Shown: positions 52,652 through 63,290, counted from the first letter of the stretch. The stretch: DNA of 64,000 nucleotides from Ahaetulla prasina (GCF_028640845.1 NC_080548.1:17729321-17793320); one strand, 5' to 3'. Notes: generated by a model not told the origin, from the letters alone. Numbers and translations are program-made.

Positions 52652-52735
52652 CCTTCCTTCCTTCCTTCCTTCCTTCCTTCCTTCCTTCCTTCCTTCCTTC
52701 CTTCCTTCCTTCCTTCCTTCTTTCCTTCCTTTTAT
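52652..52735. repeat. (TTCC)n microsatellite
   Basis: About 20 TTCC units with one TTTCC interruption. Confidence 0.95.
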
Positions 52736-53084
52736 TGGCTAAAGCAAACTCTGATATTGCCAAACAATGTGGTTGAATTATAATTCACAGCAATCCCAAT
52801 CTATATGACTGGCAGGTGCCACTTTCCATTTCTGAAACATGGCTAAGAGACCTGAATCTCAGTCTACTCAACCATATGTCGTTTTCTTGACTTTGCATTA
52901 GTTGCTATTTCTTGCGAAGATGAAATGAAAAAAGGGACCTCTTTCTTTCCATGCTCTATGGCAGAATCTGTTAGCTTTGAAGGATTCTATGAACCCTGCG
53001 ATCATCAACACCAATGAGTAAATATTTATAAAAATAATAAAAGATGGAAAATAAATACTCGATTGCAAACTCGGTTGCAGAACA

Positions 53085-53240
53085 GAACAGAACAGAACAG
53101 AAGAGAACAGAATAGAATTCTTATTGGCCAAGTGTGGTTGGACACACAAGGAATTTGTCTTTGGTGCATATGCTCTCAGTGTACATAAAAGAAAAGATAC
53201 CTTCACAAAGAATTCTAAGGTACAACACTTAATGATAGTC
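53085..53240 (-). mobile_element. LINE 3' end with (AACAG)n tail
   Basis: ACAGAACAGAACAGAAGAG followed by TTATTGGCCAAGTGTGG and the GTGCATATGCTCTCAGTG module. Confidence 0.85.
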
Positions 53241-53410
53241 ATGGAATGGAATGGAATGGATTAGAATGGATTAGAATAGAATAGAATATAATTTTTTATT
53301 GGCCAAGTGTGATTGGACACACAAGGAATTTGTCTTGGTGCATATGCTCTCAGTGTACATAAAAGAAAAGATACCTTCATCAAAAATCATAAGGTACAAC
53401 ACTTAATGAT
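53241..53410 (-). mobile_element. LINE 3' end with (GGAAT)n/(AGAAT)n tail
   Basis: GGAATGGAATGGATTAGAATGG then the GGCCAAGTGTGATTGGACAC module; the second of three nested tails. Confidence 0.85.
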
Positions 53411-53700
53411 AGAATAGAATAGAATAGAATAGAAGAGAAGAGAAGAGAAGAGAAGAGAAGAGAAGAGAAGAGAAGAGAAGAGAAGAGAAGAGAAGAGAAG
53501 AGAATTCTTTATTGGCCAAGTGTGATTGGACACACAGGAATTTGTCTTGGTGCATATGCTCTCAGTGTACATAAAATAAAAGATACACTCATCAAGGTAC
53601 AATACTTACAACACTTAATGATGATCATAGGGTACAAATTTAACACTTAATGGTACAACACTTAATGATAGTCATAGGCTACAAATAAGCAACCAGGAAA
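53411..53700 (-). mobile_element. LINE 3' end with (AGAAT)n to (AGAAG)n tail
   Basis: AGAATAGAATAGAAT changes to a pure AGAAG array (53436-53500), then AATTCTTTATTGGCCAAGTG. Part of the module is repeated (AACACTTAATGATAGTCATAGG). Confidence 0.85.
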
Positions 53701-53945
53701 CAATCAATAGCAGTATAAATCGAAAATACAACTTCAGCAATAGAGCGGTCAGCACCTGGAATGCTCTCCCTGACTCCATCGTTACTTCCTCAAACCCCTG
53801 TAGCTTTAACCTTAAACTGTCTACCATGGACCTCACCCCATTCCTAAGGGGTCTGTAAAGGGGCGTGCATAAACGCACCAGTGTGCCTACCGTCCCTGTC
53901 CTACTGTCCCCATTTATTTGTACTCATTTCATGTGCTCACGTCCA
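53701..53945 (+). mobile_element. LINE C-terminus and 3' UTR (third family)
   Basis: CTGGAATGCTCTCCCTGACTCC encodes the W-N-A-L-P-D-S motif. GGGGCGTGCATAAACGCACC and CTACCGTCCCTGTCC follow, matching 51123-51425 in the opposite orientation. Confidence 0.75.
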
Positions 53946-53947
53946 GT

Positions 53948-54080
53948 CAAGTCATGCCGGCCACATGACCATAGAGACGTCTTCGGACAGCGCTGGCTCT
54001 TCGGCTTTGAAACAGAGATCAGCACCGCCCCCTAGAGTCGGGAACGACTAGCAAATATGTGCGAGGGGAACCTTTACCTT
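53948..54080 (+). mobile_element. squamate SINE 3' half
   Basis: CAAGTCATGCCGGCCACATG to GAGGGGAACCTTTACC. Lacks the tRNA head. Confidence 0.85.
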
Positions 54081-54399
54081 AAGAAAGGGTGAGCTTAAGA
54101 AGAACACATATATCAGTGCCAGTGGGCAACTGCCTGTGAAGACCGTGACTGGGAGAAATTCCTACAAGCAAAGAGGCAACAATGGCCGCTTCTTAGTTGC
54201 GCCTCAAGATCCAAGAGTCTCTGCAAAGCCTCTTTTAGCAAACTGACTGCCTGTGACTCTTGAACAGGGCACAGCCACCCTTCTCGGAGATGGACACTCT
54301 AAGTATGGGAGTTGCTGTTCAATACATCTCAGCTTAGTGGGAAATCTAGACAAAAAGTTGGGCTCAATATATGTGGAAATTGCTGAAATAGGAAACACC

Positions 54400-55124
54400 T
54401 TCCTCCTTCTCCTCCTCCCTTCCTTTTCCTCCTCCCTTCCTTCTCCTCCTCCCTTCCTTCTCCTTCTTCCTTCCTTCTCCTTCTCCTCCTCCCTTCCTTC
54501 TCCTTCTCCTCCTTCTGCTCCTTCCTTCCTTCCTTCCTTCTCCTTCTCCTTCTCCTTCTCCTCCCTTCCTTCTCCTTCTCCTTCTCCTCCTCCCTTCCTT
54601 CTCCTCCTTCCTTCCTTCCTCCTCCTTCTGCTCCTTCCTTCCTTCTCCTTCTCCTCCCTTCCTTCTCCTTCTCCTCCTCCCTTCCTCTTCCTCCTCCCTT
54701 CCTTCTCCTTCTCCTCCTCCCTTCCTTCTCCTTCTCCTCCTTCTGCTCCTTCCTTCCTTCCTTCCTTCTCCTCCTCCCTTCCTTCTCCTCCTCCCTTCCT
54801 TCTCCTTCTTCCTTCCTTCTCCTTCTCCTCCTTCTGCTCCTTCCTTCCTTCCTTCTCCTTCTCCTCCCTTCCTTCTCCTTCTCCTCCTCCCTTCCTCTTC
54901 CTCCTCCCTTCCTTCTCCTTCTCCTCCTCCCTTCCTTCTCCTTCTCCTCCTTCTGCTCCTTCCTTCCTTCCTTCTCCTTCTCCTTCTCCTCCCTTCCTTC
55001 TCCTTCTCCTCCTCCCTTCCTCTTCCTCCTCCCTTCCTTCTCATTCTTCTTTCCTCCTCCTCCTCCTTCTCCCCCTTCCTTCTCCTTCTCCTCCTCCCTT
55101 CCTTCTCCTTCTCCTCCTCCTTGA
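54400..55124. repeat. 0.7-kb higher-order polypyrimidine array
   Basis: The plus strand is almost wholly C/T: CTCCTCCCTTCCTTCTCC blocks. CCTTCTGCTCCTTCC recurs near 54509, 54626, 54737, 54834 and 54953 at roughly 97-119 bases, and CCTCTTCCTCCTCCCTTCC recurs at about 54685, 54893 and 55019. This makes a nested period. Frames of 270-302 codons on both strands are stop-free only because of composition. Confidence 0.95.
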
Positions 55125-56034
55125 TTTGGGGATGAGTTTGCTGGTTTATTTTTTCTCCTAAGTACCCTGCCTCCAAAGGAAGACACAGCCTTATCTTCTT
55201 GTGGCAGTCAGGAATCCATCAGGATGAGGCATGGTGTTTGAGCAGATTAATGTAAGCCATCACACTTCTCCTACTACTGATAATGCTCTCCTGACCTTGT
55301 TGCCAGTCAGTGAGATGTCACCCTGTATATCAGAGAAGCTGGTTTATGTTGCAAGCAGTTCACATGAAGAGCACATGATGTTTGGTCTAATCTGGAGGTC
55401 ACGAAAGCAGAAATGACAGTAGCCAGGCCCGGTAAACACCAATAGGACTGTAACTTCAATTAGTTCAGATAATTGGGATCTAATTGAGGATTATCTGTTT
55501 CTAGAGGTGGTTTTCCATGACAGGATTACACAATTTATCAGTAGACACAATACATTCCCAAACCTTGGTCTGATGTCCCATCTGCCTCTTTTTAAAAAAT
55601 GTTAAATGGGGGGGATCCTGTACACTGCAAAACAAACCACCAGAATCTAGCGTTATCTCTGTTTTTTAGAGACAATTGACATTCTTTAGAAAATTAAAAT
55701 GGTGAAAGACTTCAGCTCACTACTTTGGAAAATGATCTATCTGTGCAGGTACTAAAACAAAAGAAATCTGGGATGGTAGAATCATAGGATTAGAAGGTAA
55801 AACTTAGAGGTTTTCAATCCCAGCTTGTTCTGCAAAATTCTCTATCACCGCATTCCACCAGCTGGCCACGCAGTCTCTGTTTAAGAAGATTCTACAATCC
55901 TTCAAGATGCCATCATTCCATTGTCCAACGATTCTCACTCTTAGGAATTGAAGTCCAGTGAAAATCGTCTTCTTTGCCATTGTTTCTAAGAACATCTAGG
56001 AACAATTCTGCCATGTCTTCTATATTGGGTCTTC
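55125..56034. other. no recognisable gene or repeat
   Basis: Unique-looking A/T-rich DNA. No frame has a domain or splice context. Confidence 0.4.
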
Positions 56035-56063
56035 TATATTGGGAACATTGGGTGCTATCTAGC

Positions 56064-56775
56064 AAAATGAAATTCAGTGATGAAAAAAGTAAGGTTCTAC
56101 ATTTAGGCAAGGAAAACAAAATGCACAGGTACAGTATATGTGGTCCCTTGCTCAATAGGAGTAACTGTGAGAGGGATCTTGGAGTCCTAGTGGACAACTG
56201 TTTAAATATGAGCCAGCCGTGTGCAGCAGCTGCCAAAAAAGCCAACACGGTTCTAGGCTGCATAAACAGAGGGATAGAATCAAGATCACCTGAAGTGTTA
56301 ATACCACTTTATAATGCCTTGGTAAGGCCACACTTGGAATGCTGCATTCAGTTTTAGTCTCCATGATGTAAAAAGATGTTGAGACTCTAGAAAGAGAACT
56401 GGAACTCGGTATGACTAGTTTAATGAAAAGAAGGACTGGGGGAGACATGATAGCAGTGTTCCAGTATCTCAGGGGCTGCCACAAAGAAGAGAGAATCGAG
56501 CTATTCTCCAAAGCACCTGAGGGTAGGACAAGAAGCAATGGGTGAAAACTAATCAAGAAGAGAAGCAACTTAGAACTAAGGAGAAATTTCCTGACAGAAC
56601 AATTAATCAGTGGAACAACTTGCCTCCAGAAGTTGTGAATGCTTCAACACTGGAAGTTTTTAAGAAGATGTTGGATAACCATTTATCTGAAGTGGTGTAG
56701 GGTTTCCTGCCTAAGCAGGGGGTTGGACTAGAAGAGCTCTAAGGTCCATTCCAACTCTGTTATTCTATTCTACTC
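56064..56775 (+). mobile_element. CR1 LINE, longest copy, decayed
   Basis: Frame 56068-56357 reads KFSDEKSKVLHLGKENKMHR, RDLGVLVDNCLNMSQPCAAA, KKANTVLGCINRGIESRS and LIPLYNALVRPHLECCIQF, the reverse-transcriptase C-terminal region. A stop at 56357 and frameshifts then break it. The later W-K-, L-E-V-F-K and HLSEVV parts and the CR1 end GGTTGGACTAGAAGAGCTC follow. Confidence 0.93.
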
Positions 56776-56879
56776 TATATTACATTCCTTCCAATACCTG
56801 AAGACAATTATCCCATCCCTCTCCAAACTTCTCTTCTCCATTTCTTTCCCAAAGTTTTCCTTCCAGTTGAAGTCCCAGT

Positions 56880-57085
56880 TCTCCCAGTTTAAAAAAAATA
56901 TTCGACTGAAGAAAAAAATGCTTTTAAATGTAAAAAAAGAAAAAAAAAACCCTCTGATGATCGCGCGGCTCAGCTGGGCATGGGGGGTGGGCAGGGATTT
57001 TTGCTACCGGTTCTCAGAACCACCCGCCACCATTGCTACCGGATCGGATGATCCGGTCCGAGCCGGGAGCATTTCATCCCTGGAC
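56880..57085 (-). mobile_element. hAT-like fragment (GGGAGCATTTCATCCCTG end)
   Basis: CTTTTAAATGTAAAAAAAG, GATCGCGCGGCTCAGCTGG, CTACCGGATCGGATGATCC and GGGAGCATTTCATCCCTG, the inverse order of 349-590. Confidence 0.7.
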
Positions 57086-57688
57086 TTATTCCTATCAAAC
57101 AGAGCACATGGCCACCTTCGGTCAAAGTCTAGATTGCCCCACTGAGTTATAATCCTCTTCTCCAGTTCCTTCCCACTTCCTTGGAAGCCCCCTGGCCGAT
57201 TCTGGTTTTCAAGCAGGTCATGGGAATCCCTGCAGCTCCAGCTGGAGCATTTTTTTCTAAAACTGACTGTGACTCAAGACTTGAGTGAGATTGTACAATT
57301 TGCCCCCCAGGGATTAGAGGACAAACAGTTGCTGTCCGTCCATAGAAAAGGCCCAGTGGCAGGAGCGTCTTGGTCTAATTCTGTCTGCAGGGTGTGGTCA
57401 GAAAAGTCAAGATGTGCGAAGGACATTAAAAATAGGTTGTCATGCACTAGAGAAATCAGGAGGTCTAGGCAATTCAAACCAGCATAAAGATTTATGGCAA
57501 ACTGAAGCTCTCTCTACAAGAATATGAACTACTAACAGTTCAAGAAAATTAGCGATAGATAAAAAAGAGTCAAAGGAATTCAAGGTGGGATGGACTTAGA
57601 CAAGGGTGGGCTTCAAAAATTTTAGCAAGGGGTTCTCTGCCTGGTTGCTGGGTGGCCATGGCCTAGTTGGCCTTCTGCACCACGGTGA
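56972..57688 (+). repeat. 717-bp direct duplication, copy 1
   Basis: From AGCTGGGCATGGGGGG to CACGGTGA it is near-identical to 59417-60134, with only scattered substitutions and one base indel (CTTGGAAGCC against CTTGGAAAGCC). It contains the end of one hAT-like element, about 510 bases of unclassified sequence and the start of another hAT-like element (57601). Confidence 0.95.
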
Positions 57689-57992
57689 GGGGGCATTTTT
57701 GCCCTCCCTGGGCTTAGGAGGCATTTCTTGAGCCTCTGGGAGGGCAAAAACAGCCTCTCCAGGCTCCAGAGGTCCTCCCGAACTTCTGGTGGGCCCATTT
57801 TTTTGTCCTCCCCCAGCCTCTGCACGCGCCCTGCACTTACCTGCATCCAAAATGGGCAGTTTGGGGACTCCTGGGAGGGGCAGAGTGGGGTGGGAGGGCC
57901 CAGCCAAGAGTGGGATTTGGGGGTTCTCTGAACTGCACAGAATCTTAGAGGTTCTCTGGAACCCCTGTGAACCCCAAGCAGCCCCACCCCTG
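57601..57992 (-). mobile_element. hAT-like element (reverse of 4933-5365), 392 bp
   Basis: CAAGGGTGGGCTTCAAAAATT to GCAGCCCCACCCCTG. Flanks GACTTAGA and AACCTAGA agree at six of eight positions. Confidence 0.78.
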
Positions 57993-58218
57993 AACCTAGA
58001 TCTCTTGCGGGCACGAAGGGACTCATGGCTGTTGATGTGTTTGACTCCCTCCCTCGCTCAGGCTCATCCTGGTCATCTCCTATGCATTTTGTGGCTGCCA
58101 TCTTGACTTCGGACTTTTCCACCTAATGGACTTTGCTTGTCAGAAGCCAGGTGGGAAGCTCACACATTGCAATTACCTTAGCATAAGGCTCTGCAACTGT
58201 TATAAACATGAGCCGATC

Positions 58219-58320
58219 GTCCCAAAGGTGCTTTTTTTCAGGAGGCAACTGGACTTCCTTGTTTTTTTCTTTGAAGACGTTTTGCTTCTCATCCAAGAAG
58301 CTTCTTCAGCTCTGACTGGA
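58219..58320 (-). mobile_element. foldback element arm, reverse
   Basis: GTCCCAAAGGTGCTTTTTTTC, GAGGCAACTGGACTTCC, TTGAAGACGTTTTGCTTC and CATCCAAGAAGCTTC, the left arm of 23390. Confidence 0.82.
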
Positions 58321-58439
58321 TGGTGGGGAATGGACGGATTCCTTGCAGACAGCTGGTCATTTGCATGATCCTTTTAGAGGGTCGTTGAAGCACTTGGAGG
58401 CTTTAACTTGGAGGTTTTGACTATTTTATTATTTTTTAT

Positions 58440-58600
58440 TATTATTATTTATTTGCATTTATATCCCGCCCTTCTCCGAAGACTCAGGGCGGCTTACACT
58501 ATGTTAGCAATAGTCTTCATTCTATTTGTATATTTATATACAAAGTCAACTTATTGCCCCCAACAATCTGGGTCCTCATTTTACCTACCTTATACCTTAT
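58440..58600 (-). mobile_element. SINE 3' part, reverse
   Basis: ATTTGCATTTATATCCCGCCC, GAAGACTCAGGGCGGC and GGGTCCTCATTTTACC, reverse of 47250-47400. Confidence 0.8.
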
Positions 58601-58781
58601 ATTTTAACTATCTAACTTTTATTTTTTTTAAAAGAAACTACTTTTAACTGTGAAGCAATTGCCAAGTACCCGAATTGCGATTGATCATGAATTCGTGAAA
58701 CAATTGCAATGTTGAAGAGTTGCACGTCACTTTTTCCGAGGCTGTTATGACGTCAAGCCATTGTTAAATGAATGTTTATAG

Positions 58782-59143
58782 CATGGTGAAATTCAAAACT
58801 TTTCCCTACTGGTTCTGTGGGCGTGGCTTGGTGGTCATGTGACTGGGTGGGGTGTGGCCTGGTGGTCATCTGACCAGAAAAACCAACTATCACACTTTAC
58901 ACAAAAATAACACAAAAGCTACACAACTGACTCACACACAATGCAAAAGCAGCTGGACTTTAGACAAAATGGCCCCTGCAACAAGCAGGGAACCTCACAG
59001 AGTCACAGAAAGCTCAAAAACAAACTAGCACAATTTACACCATGACAATCAGCTTTGCCGTGCGATCCTCGGAATTTTTTTTTTACTTTTTAAAACATTT
59101 TTTTACTACCGGTTCAGGCAAACCAGTAGCATTTTCACCCTTG
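58782..59143 (-). mobile_element. nested hAT-like element, 362 bp, perfect TSD GTTTATAG
   Basis: CATGGTGAAATTCAAAAC to AGCATTTTCACCCTTG. GTTTATAG is at 58774-58781 and 59144-59151. Confidence 0.87.
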
Positions 59144-59416
59144 GTTTATAGGTTGTGGACTACCTGTACCTTAATAATTCATAGTTAGGGCTTGGATGAT
59201 TAAGTTTCCAGGAGTCTTCGCCTGAATCTAACTGTAGTTTATCCATGCATAATACTGTAATTAATAATATCGTATCTATCTTGGTGTTATTCAGACTGTA
59301 GGCTGGTAGAAACTAGTATTTAATGTGAAGAACTTTGGAATTCCTTGACACCAGGAAATTACATTGGCAAAGTATTAACAGCAAGATTTAAAAAAACCAA
59401 CACAGTTATCAGCAAT

Positions 59417-60134
59417 AGCTGGGCATGGGGGGTGGGCAGGGATTTTTGCTACCGGTTCTCAGAATCACCCGCCGCCATTGCTACCGGATCGGATGATCCG
59501 GTCCGAGCCGGGAGCATTTCATCCCTGGACTTATTCCTATCAAACAGAGCACATGGCCACCTTCGGTCAAAGTCTAGATTGCCCCACTGAGTTATAATCC
59601 TCTTCTCCAGTTCCTTCCCACTTCCTTGGAAAGCCCCCTGGCCGATTCTGGTTTTCAAGCAGGTCATGGGAATCCCTGCAGCTCCAGCTGGAGCATTTTT
59701 TTCTAAAACTGACTGTGACTCAAAACTTGAGTGAGATTGTACAATTTGCCCCCCAGGGATTAGAGGACAAACAGTTGCTGTCCGTCCATAGAAAAGGCCC
59801 AGTGGCAGGAGCATCTTGGTCTAATTCTGTCTGCAGGGTGTGGTCAGAAAAGTCAAGATGTGCGAAGGACATTAAAAATAGGTTGTCATGCACTAGAGAA
59901 ATCAGGAGGTCCAGGCAATTCAAACCAGCATAAAGATTTATGGCAAACTGAAGCTCTCTCTACAAGAATACGAACTACTAACAGTTCAAGAAAATTAGCG
60001 ATAGATAAAAAAGAGTCAAAGGAATTCAAGGTGGGATGGACATAGACAAGGGTGGGCTTCAAAAATTTTAGCAAGGGGTTCTCTGCCTGGTTGCTGGGTG
60101 GCCGTGGCCTAGTTGGCCTCCTGCACCACGGCGA
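59417..60134 (+). repeat. 718-bp direct duplication, copy 2
   Basis: Matches 56972-57688. The right end stops inside the hAT-like element (CACGGCGA) and passes at an A-run into TIR-family sequence (AAGTGACTTATGACC). Neither boundary coincides with a transposon end. Confidence 0.95.
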
Positions 60135-60355
60135 AAAAAAAAGTGACTTATGACCATTTTTCACTCGTACGACCGTTGCAAAATCCCCATGGTCACGTGA
60201 TCAAAATTCAGACACTTGGCAACTGGCATGTATTTATGATGGGTGCAGTCAACGTAACCATTGCCAGAAGAAAGATCATAAAATGGGGAAAACTGTCTCT
60301 CTTAATAACAGGAATGTTGGCCTCAATTTGTGGTTGTATGTCAAGGACTACTGTG
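60135..60355. mobile_element. TIR-family element, truncated at left
   Basis: CATGGTCACGTGATCAAAATTC, CTTGGCAACTGGCATG and a right end CAAGGACTACTG. Confidence 0.65.
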
Positions 60356-60369
60356 ATTGGTGATCCTTC

Positions 60370-60515
60370 TTATCCAAGAAGCTTCTTCAGTTGTTGACTC
60401 AATGGTGGAGAATTCAGTCAGAACTGAAGGAGCTTCTTGGATGAGAAGCGAAACGCCTTCAAGGAAAAACGAAGAAAACCCAGTTGCCTTTGGAAAATTT
60501 GGATGCCTTCGGATG
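60370..60515 (+). mobile_element. foldback element, partial
   Basis: CCAAGAAGCTTCTTCAG opens, GAGCTTCTTGGATGAGAAGC and GAAACGCCTTCAAGG follow, CAGTTGCC closes. Confidence 0.75.
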
Positions 60516-60544
60516 ACTGAAAATGACAGACAATATTAGGATCA

Positions 60545-60752
60545 GGGGTGGTATTCACTTACCTTCCCTACTGGTTTGCAAATGTGCGCACACCCGCCAT
60601 CTTCCACACATGTGCGAGGCCTTCTGCGCATGCACAGAGCCTCAGAAACGTGGGAAAATGGGATGTCTTGATGTCCGTGCGGGGTGGGTGGAACATCCAG
60701 CAGTTGCCCCTACCGATTCTCCCGAACCGGATGGAACCACCTAAATGCCACC
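60545..60752. mobile_element. hAT-like fragment
   Basis: CAGGGGTGGTATTCACTTACC to AAATGCCACCACTG are inverted ends. TTCTGCGCATGCACAGAGCC is shared with 8012-8222. Upstream TTAGGAT (60536-60543) and downstream TTAGGATG (60753-60760) suggest a duplicated target. Confidence 0.72.
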
Positions 60753-60760
60753 ACTGATTA

Positions 60761-61458
60761 GGATGCATGAAAGGAGTAAGGAAGAGGTTCATATGTATAA
60801 TCTGTACCAAGCTACTCAAAATTCTTTTTAAAAAACAAAACACAAAAATCCAACTCTGTCTGATTAGGAACATTTAATGTTGCAGATGTATTAGCAAAAC
60901 TGAGTTTATTTTCTACAGCCGAAACTTCAGGCCCAAAACTTCCAAGGTTACACACACACACTCATATTGGAATGTTTGATTTTAAAGAATCATAAACCAG
61001 CTCTAAAACATTTAGGCTGAGTAAGACTTTTCGCTGCACCAGATAACTATTAATAGATGCCTCCCACTATTCCTTTATCCGTGAGCACCAGCGCATCCTT
61101 TCCACGGTTAAACTTTAATTTTGTAAACTTGAGAGATAATTTAGGATCGAGATTCTTAATAAGCTTTCCGATGAACTCTGAAGAGGAATTTCTGCCTATG
61201 AAATAGTTTTCTGATCTCACTTTTGCATCTACAAGGCAGGTCTTAAGAAGAAGAAAAAAAACACCAGCAAGTCTTTTTTAACCAGTGGTAACCAAGGGGA
61301 AATAATAGCAATAATAATGTTACTCTTGCTAGCGCTGTGGTTACCGCAGTAGCATTTTCCAGAGAACAGTTAAAGAGCAAAGCCATTTGCAGCCACAATG
61401 CAAAATACAAACAGCCGGGCAGAAAAAAATGTAGAATATCTTTATATTGTTTTATATA
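60761..61458. other. no recognisable gene or repeat
   Basis: Unique-looking DNA with a short (CA)n at 60950-60962. No coding signal. Confidence 0.4.
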
Positions 61459-61730
61459 TAGAATAGAATAGAATAGAATAGAATAGAATAGAATAGAATA
61501 GAATAGAATAGAATAGAATAGAATTTTTATTGGCCAAGTGTGATTGGACACACAAGGAATTTGTCTTTGGTGCATATGCTCTCAGTGTACATAAAAGAAA
61601 AGATACATTCGTCACAAATCATAAGGTACAACACTTAATGATAGTCATAGGGTACAAATAAGCAATCAAGTCATACTAGGAAACAATCAATATAAATCAT
61701 AAGGATATAAGCAACAAAGTTACAGTTATG
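61459..61730 (-). mobile_element. LINE 3' end with (GAATA)n tail
   Basis: Thirteen GAATA units (61459-61523) then TTTTTATTGGCCAAGTGTG and the standard module to ATCATAAGGATATAAGC. Confidence 0.92.
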
Positions 61731-61801
61731 CAGTTCTTCTTCTTCATTCAAGATCTGAGCCCGAGAACCAAACTTTGGTTCCTTGGGGCTGCATGCAGAT
61801 C

Positions 61802-62133
61802 CATGGTGAAATCCATTTTTTTAAATTACTGGTTCTGTGGGCGTGGCTTGGGTGGGTGTGACTTGGTGGGCATAGCAGGGGAAGGATACTGTAAAATCTC
61901 CACTCTCTCCCCACTCCAGGAGAAGGTTACTTCAAAATCCCCATTGCCTCCCCACTCCAGGGGAAGGATACTGCAAAATCCCCATTCCCACCCCACTCCA
62001 GGGGGAAGCATATTGCAAAATCCCCATTCCCTCCCCACTCCTGGGGCCAACCAGAGGCGCAATTTGCCGGTTCTCTGAACTACTCAAAATGTCCGCTACC
62101 GGTTCTCCAGAACCTGCTGGATTGCACCCCCGA
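61802..62133 (-). mobile_element. hAT-like element, 332 bp, with TSD
   Basis: CATGGTGAAATCCATTTTT to GCTGGATTGCACCCCCGA. Flanks TGCAGATC (61794-61801) and CGCAGATC (62134-62141). It holds four CTCCCCACTCCAGG-type units (period about 45-55), an internal expansion. Confidence 0.8.
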
Positions 62134-62141
62134 CGCAGATC

Positions 62142-62960
62142 ATCACAGGGCCCCGAACCCCCCCAAACAGTTTTCTCTGCGCAAACTTTGGTTCCTTTGT
62201 GGGCTAAGGTTACCCAATGGGGGTGCATGCAGATAATCTCGAGGTGAGAGTGGTGGGGTGGGGGCAAACCCCCAAACGGCTTCTTTCAGTATGCGGCGTG
62301 GACGCCTTCCCATGTGCGCGGCTTTGCGCACAATCCGGACTATTGTCTTTTGTTCCCACAGGTCTGCCACAGGTATTCTGCTTGCGCGGCCCAGGGTGAA
62401 CTTTCAGTCCCTCTCGCGCTGTCTCGCCTTGGAAAGAGCTCTTCTTCCTTGGCAGCCTTCCCAAAGTGAAAGGTTAACAGCCTTCTTTCAAGAGGTGGCC
62501 TTTCTGGCCCCCCCACAGCCAGCCCCCCCCCACAGCGCCCCCCATCCCCCTCCTCTGCACAGATAGGCTGTGTGTTGCTAGACAATCCCCTCCCCGCCGC
62601 CGCCCGCGAAGGCTCCGAGATGCCAACATTGTCAAGCCGAATCCAGGTGCTGAGCTTGTAAGGCCGTGCAAAACAATACCAGCATCTCTCTCGCCTGCGA
62701 CTGGGGCTTTTTTTTTCTTTTTTTCTTTTTCAGGCTGGCGTCAGCGAGTCTGCCTCGCTCTCGGGACTCGGCATAATTAGCGAGCAGCGAGCCAGGCGAG
62801 ACCCTCGCCCGCAGCTTTCACTGAAGCCTTTGCGCCCAGCGATCCGCCTCTCCACCAACCCCCCACCCGGGCCGGGCTCTTGCCCTCCCGCCCCCCCCAA
62901 CAAAAGAAGCATTATTTTGTAACAACAGATTAAAGAGATTGAAGTGTGTGGGGGGGGGGA
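62142..62960. promoter_or_regulatory. GC-rich, CpG-containing stretch, possible regulatory island
   Basis: No transposon was recognised in 62142-62960. CpGs are frequent (GCGCGGCTTTGCGCAC, CTCTCGCGCTGTCTCGCC, CCGCCGCCGCCCGCG, GCGAGCAGCGAGCC). Also seen are ATTGTCTTTTGTTCCC (SOX-like), GGCATAATTAGC (homeodomain-like) and a T/C tract ending TTTTTCAGGCTGG (62709-62737), which looks like a splice acceptor. The frame after that acceptor is not convincingly coding. Either a CpG island or the 5' end of an unannotated transcript. Confidence 0.4.
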
Positions 62961-63014
62961 GGAACCATCTCTGCGGGGTGGGATGCTGGGCAGAGGAGGG
63001 GGGGTGTCTTTAAA

Positions 63015-63150
63015 GAATAGAATAGAATTTTTTATTGGCCAAGTGTGGTGGGACACACAAGGAATTGGTCTTTGGTGCATATGCTCTGAGTGTACATAAA
63101 AGAAAAGACACCTTCGTCAAGAATCATAAGGTACAACACTTTATGATAGG
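63015..63150 (-). mobile_element. LINE 3' end, truncated
   Basis: AATAGAATTTTTTATTGGCC and GGTGCATATGCTCTGAGTG; first of three tandem copies. Confidence 0.85.
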
Positions 63151-63290
63151 AATGGAATGGAATAGAATTTTTTATTGGCCAAGTGTGATCAGACACACAA
63201 GGAATTTGTCTTGGTGCATATGCTCTGAGTGTACATAAAAGAAAAGTTAGGTGCATCAAGAATCATAAGGTACAACACTTAATGATAGGA
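63151..63290 (-). mobile_element. LINE 3' end, truncated
   Basis: GGAATGGAATAGAATTTTTT, TGTGATCAGACACACAAGG; second tandem copy, sharing the GATCAG variant with the third. Confidence 0.85.

Larger units (their letters stand above)
58124..59166. mobile_element. composite TIR-family element with several insertions
   Basis: GGACTTTGCTTGTCAGAAG (58128) and TTATAGGTTGTGGACTACCTG (59166) are family landmarks. Inserted between them are a foldback arm (58219-58320), a SINE tail (58440-58600) and a hAT-like element (58782-59143). Confidence 0.65.

Noticed and set aside
54253..55186. Open frames of 270-302 codons (Ser/Pro/Leu or Arg/Glu/Lys-rich)
   Set aside because: They span the C/T array in frames on both strands; no domain, start context or splice support.
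62258..62671. Small frames in the right-hand GC-rich stretch as an exon
   Set aside because: An acceptor-like tract exists (to 62737), but no frame after it has recognisable protein content; kept only as a finding.
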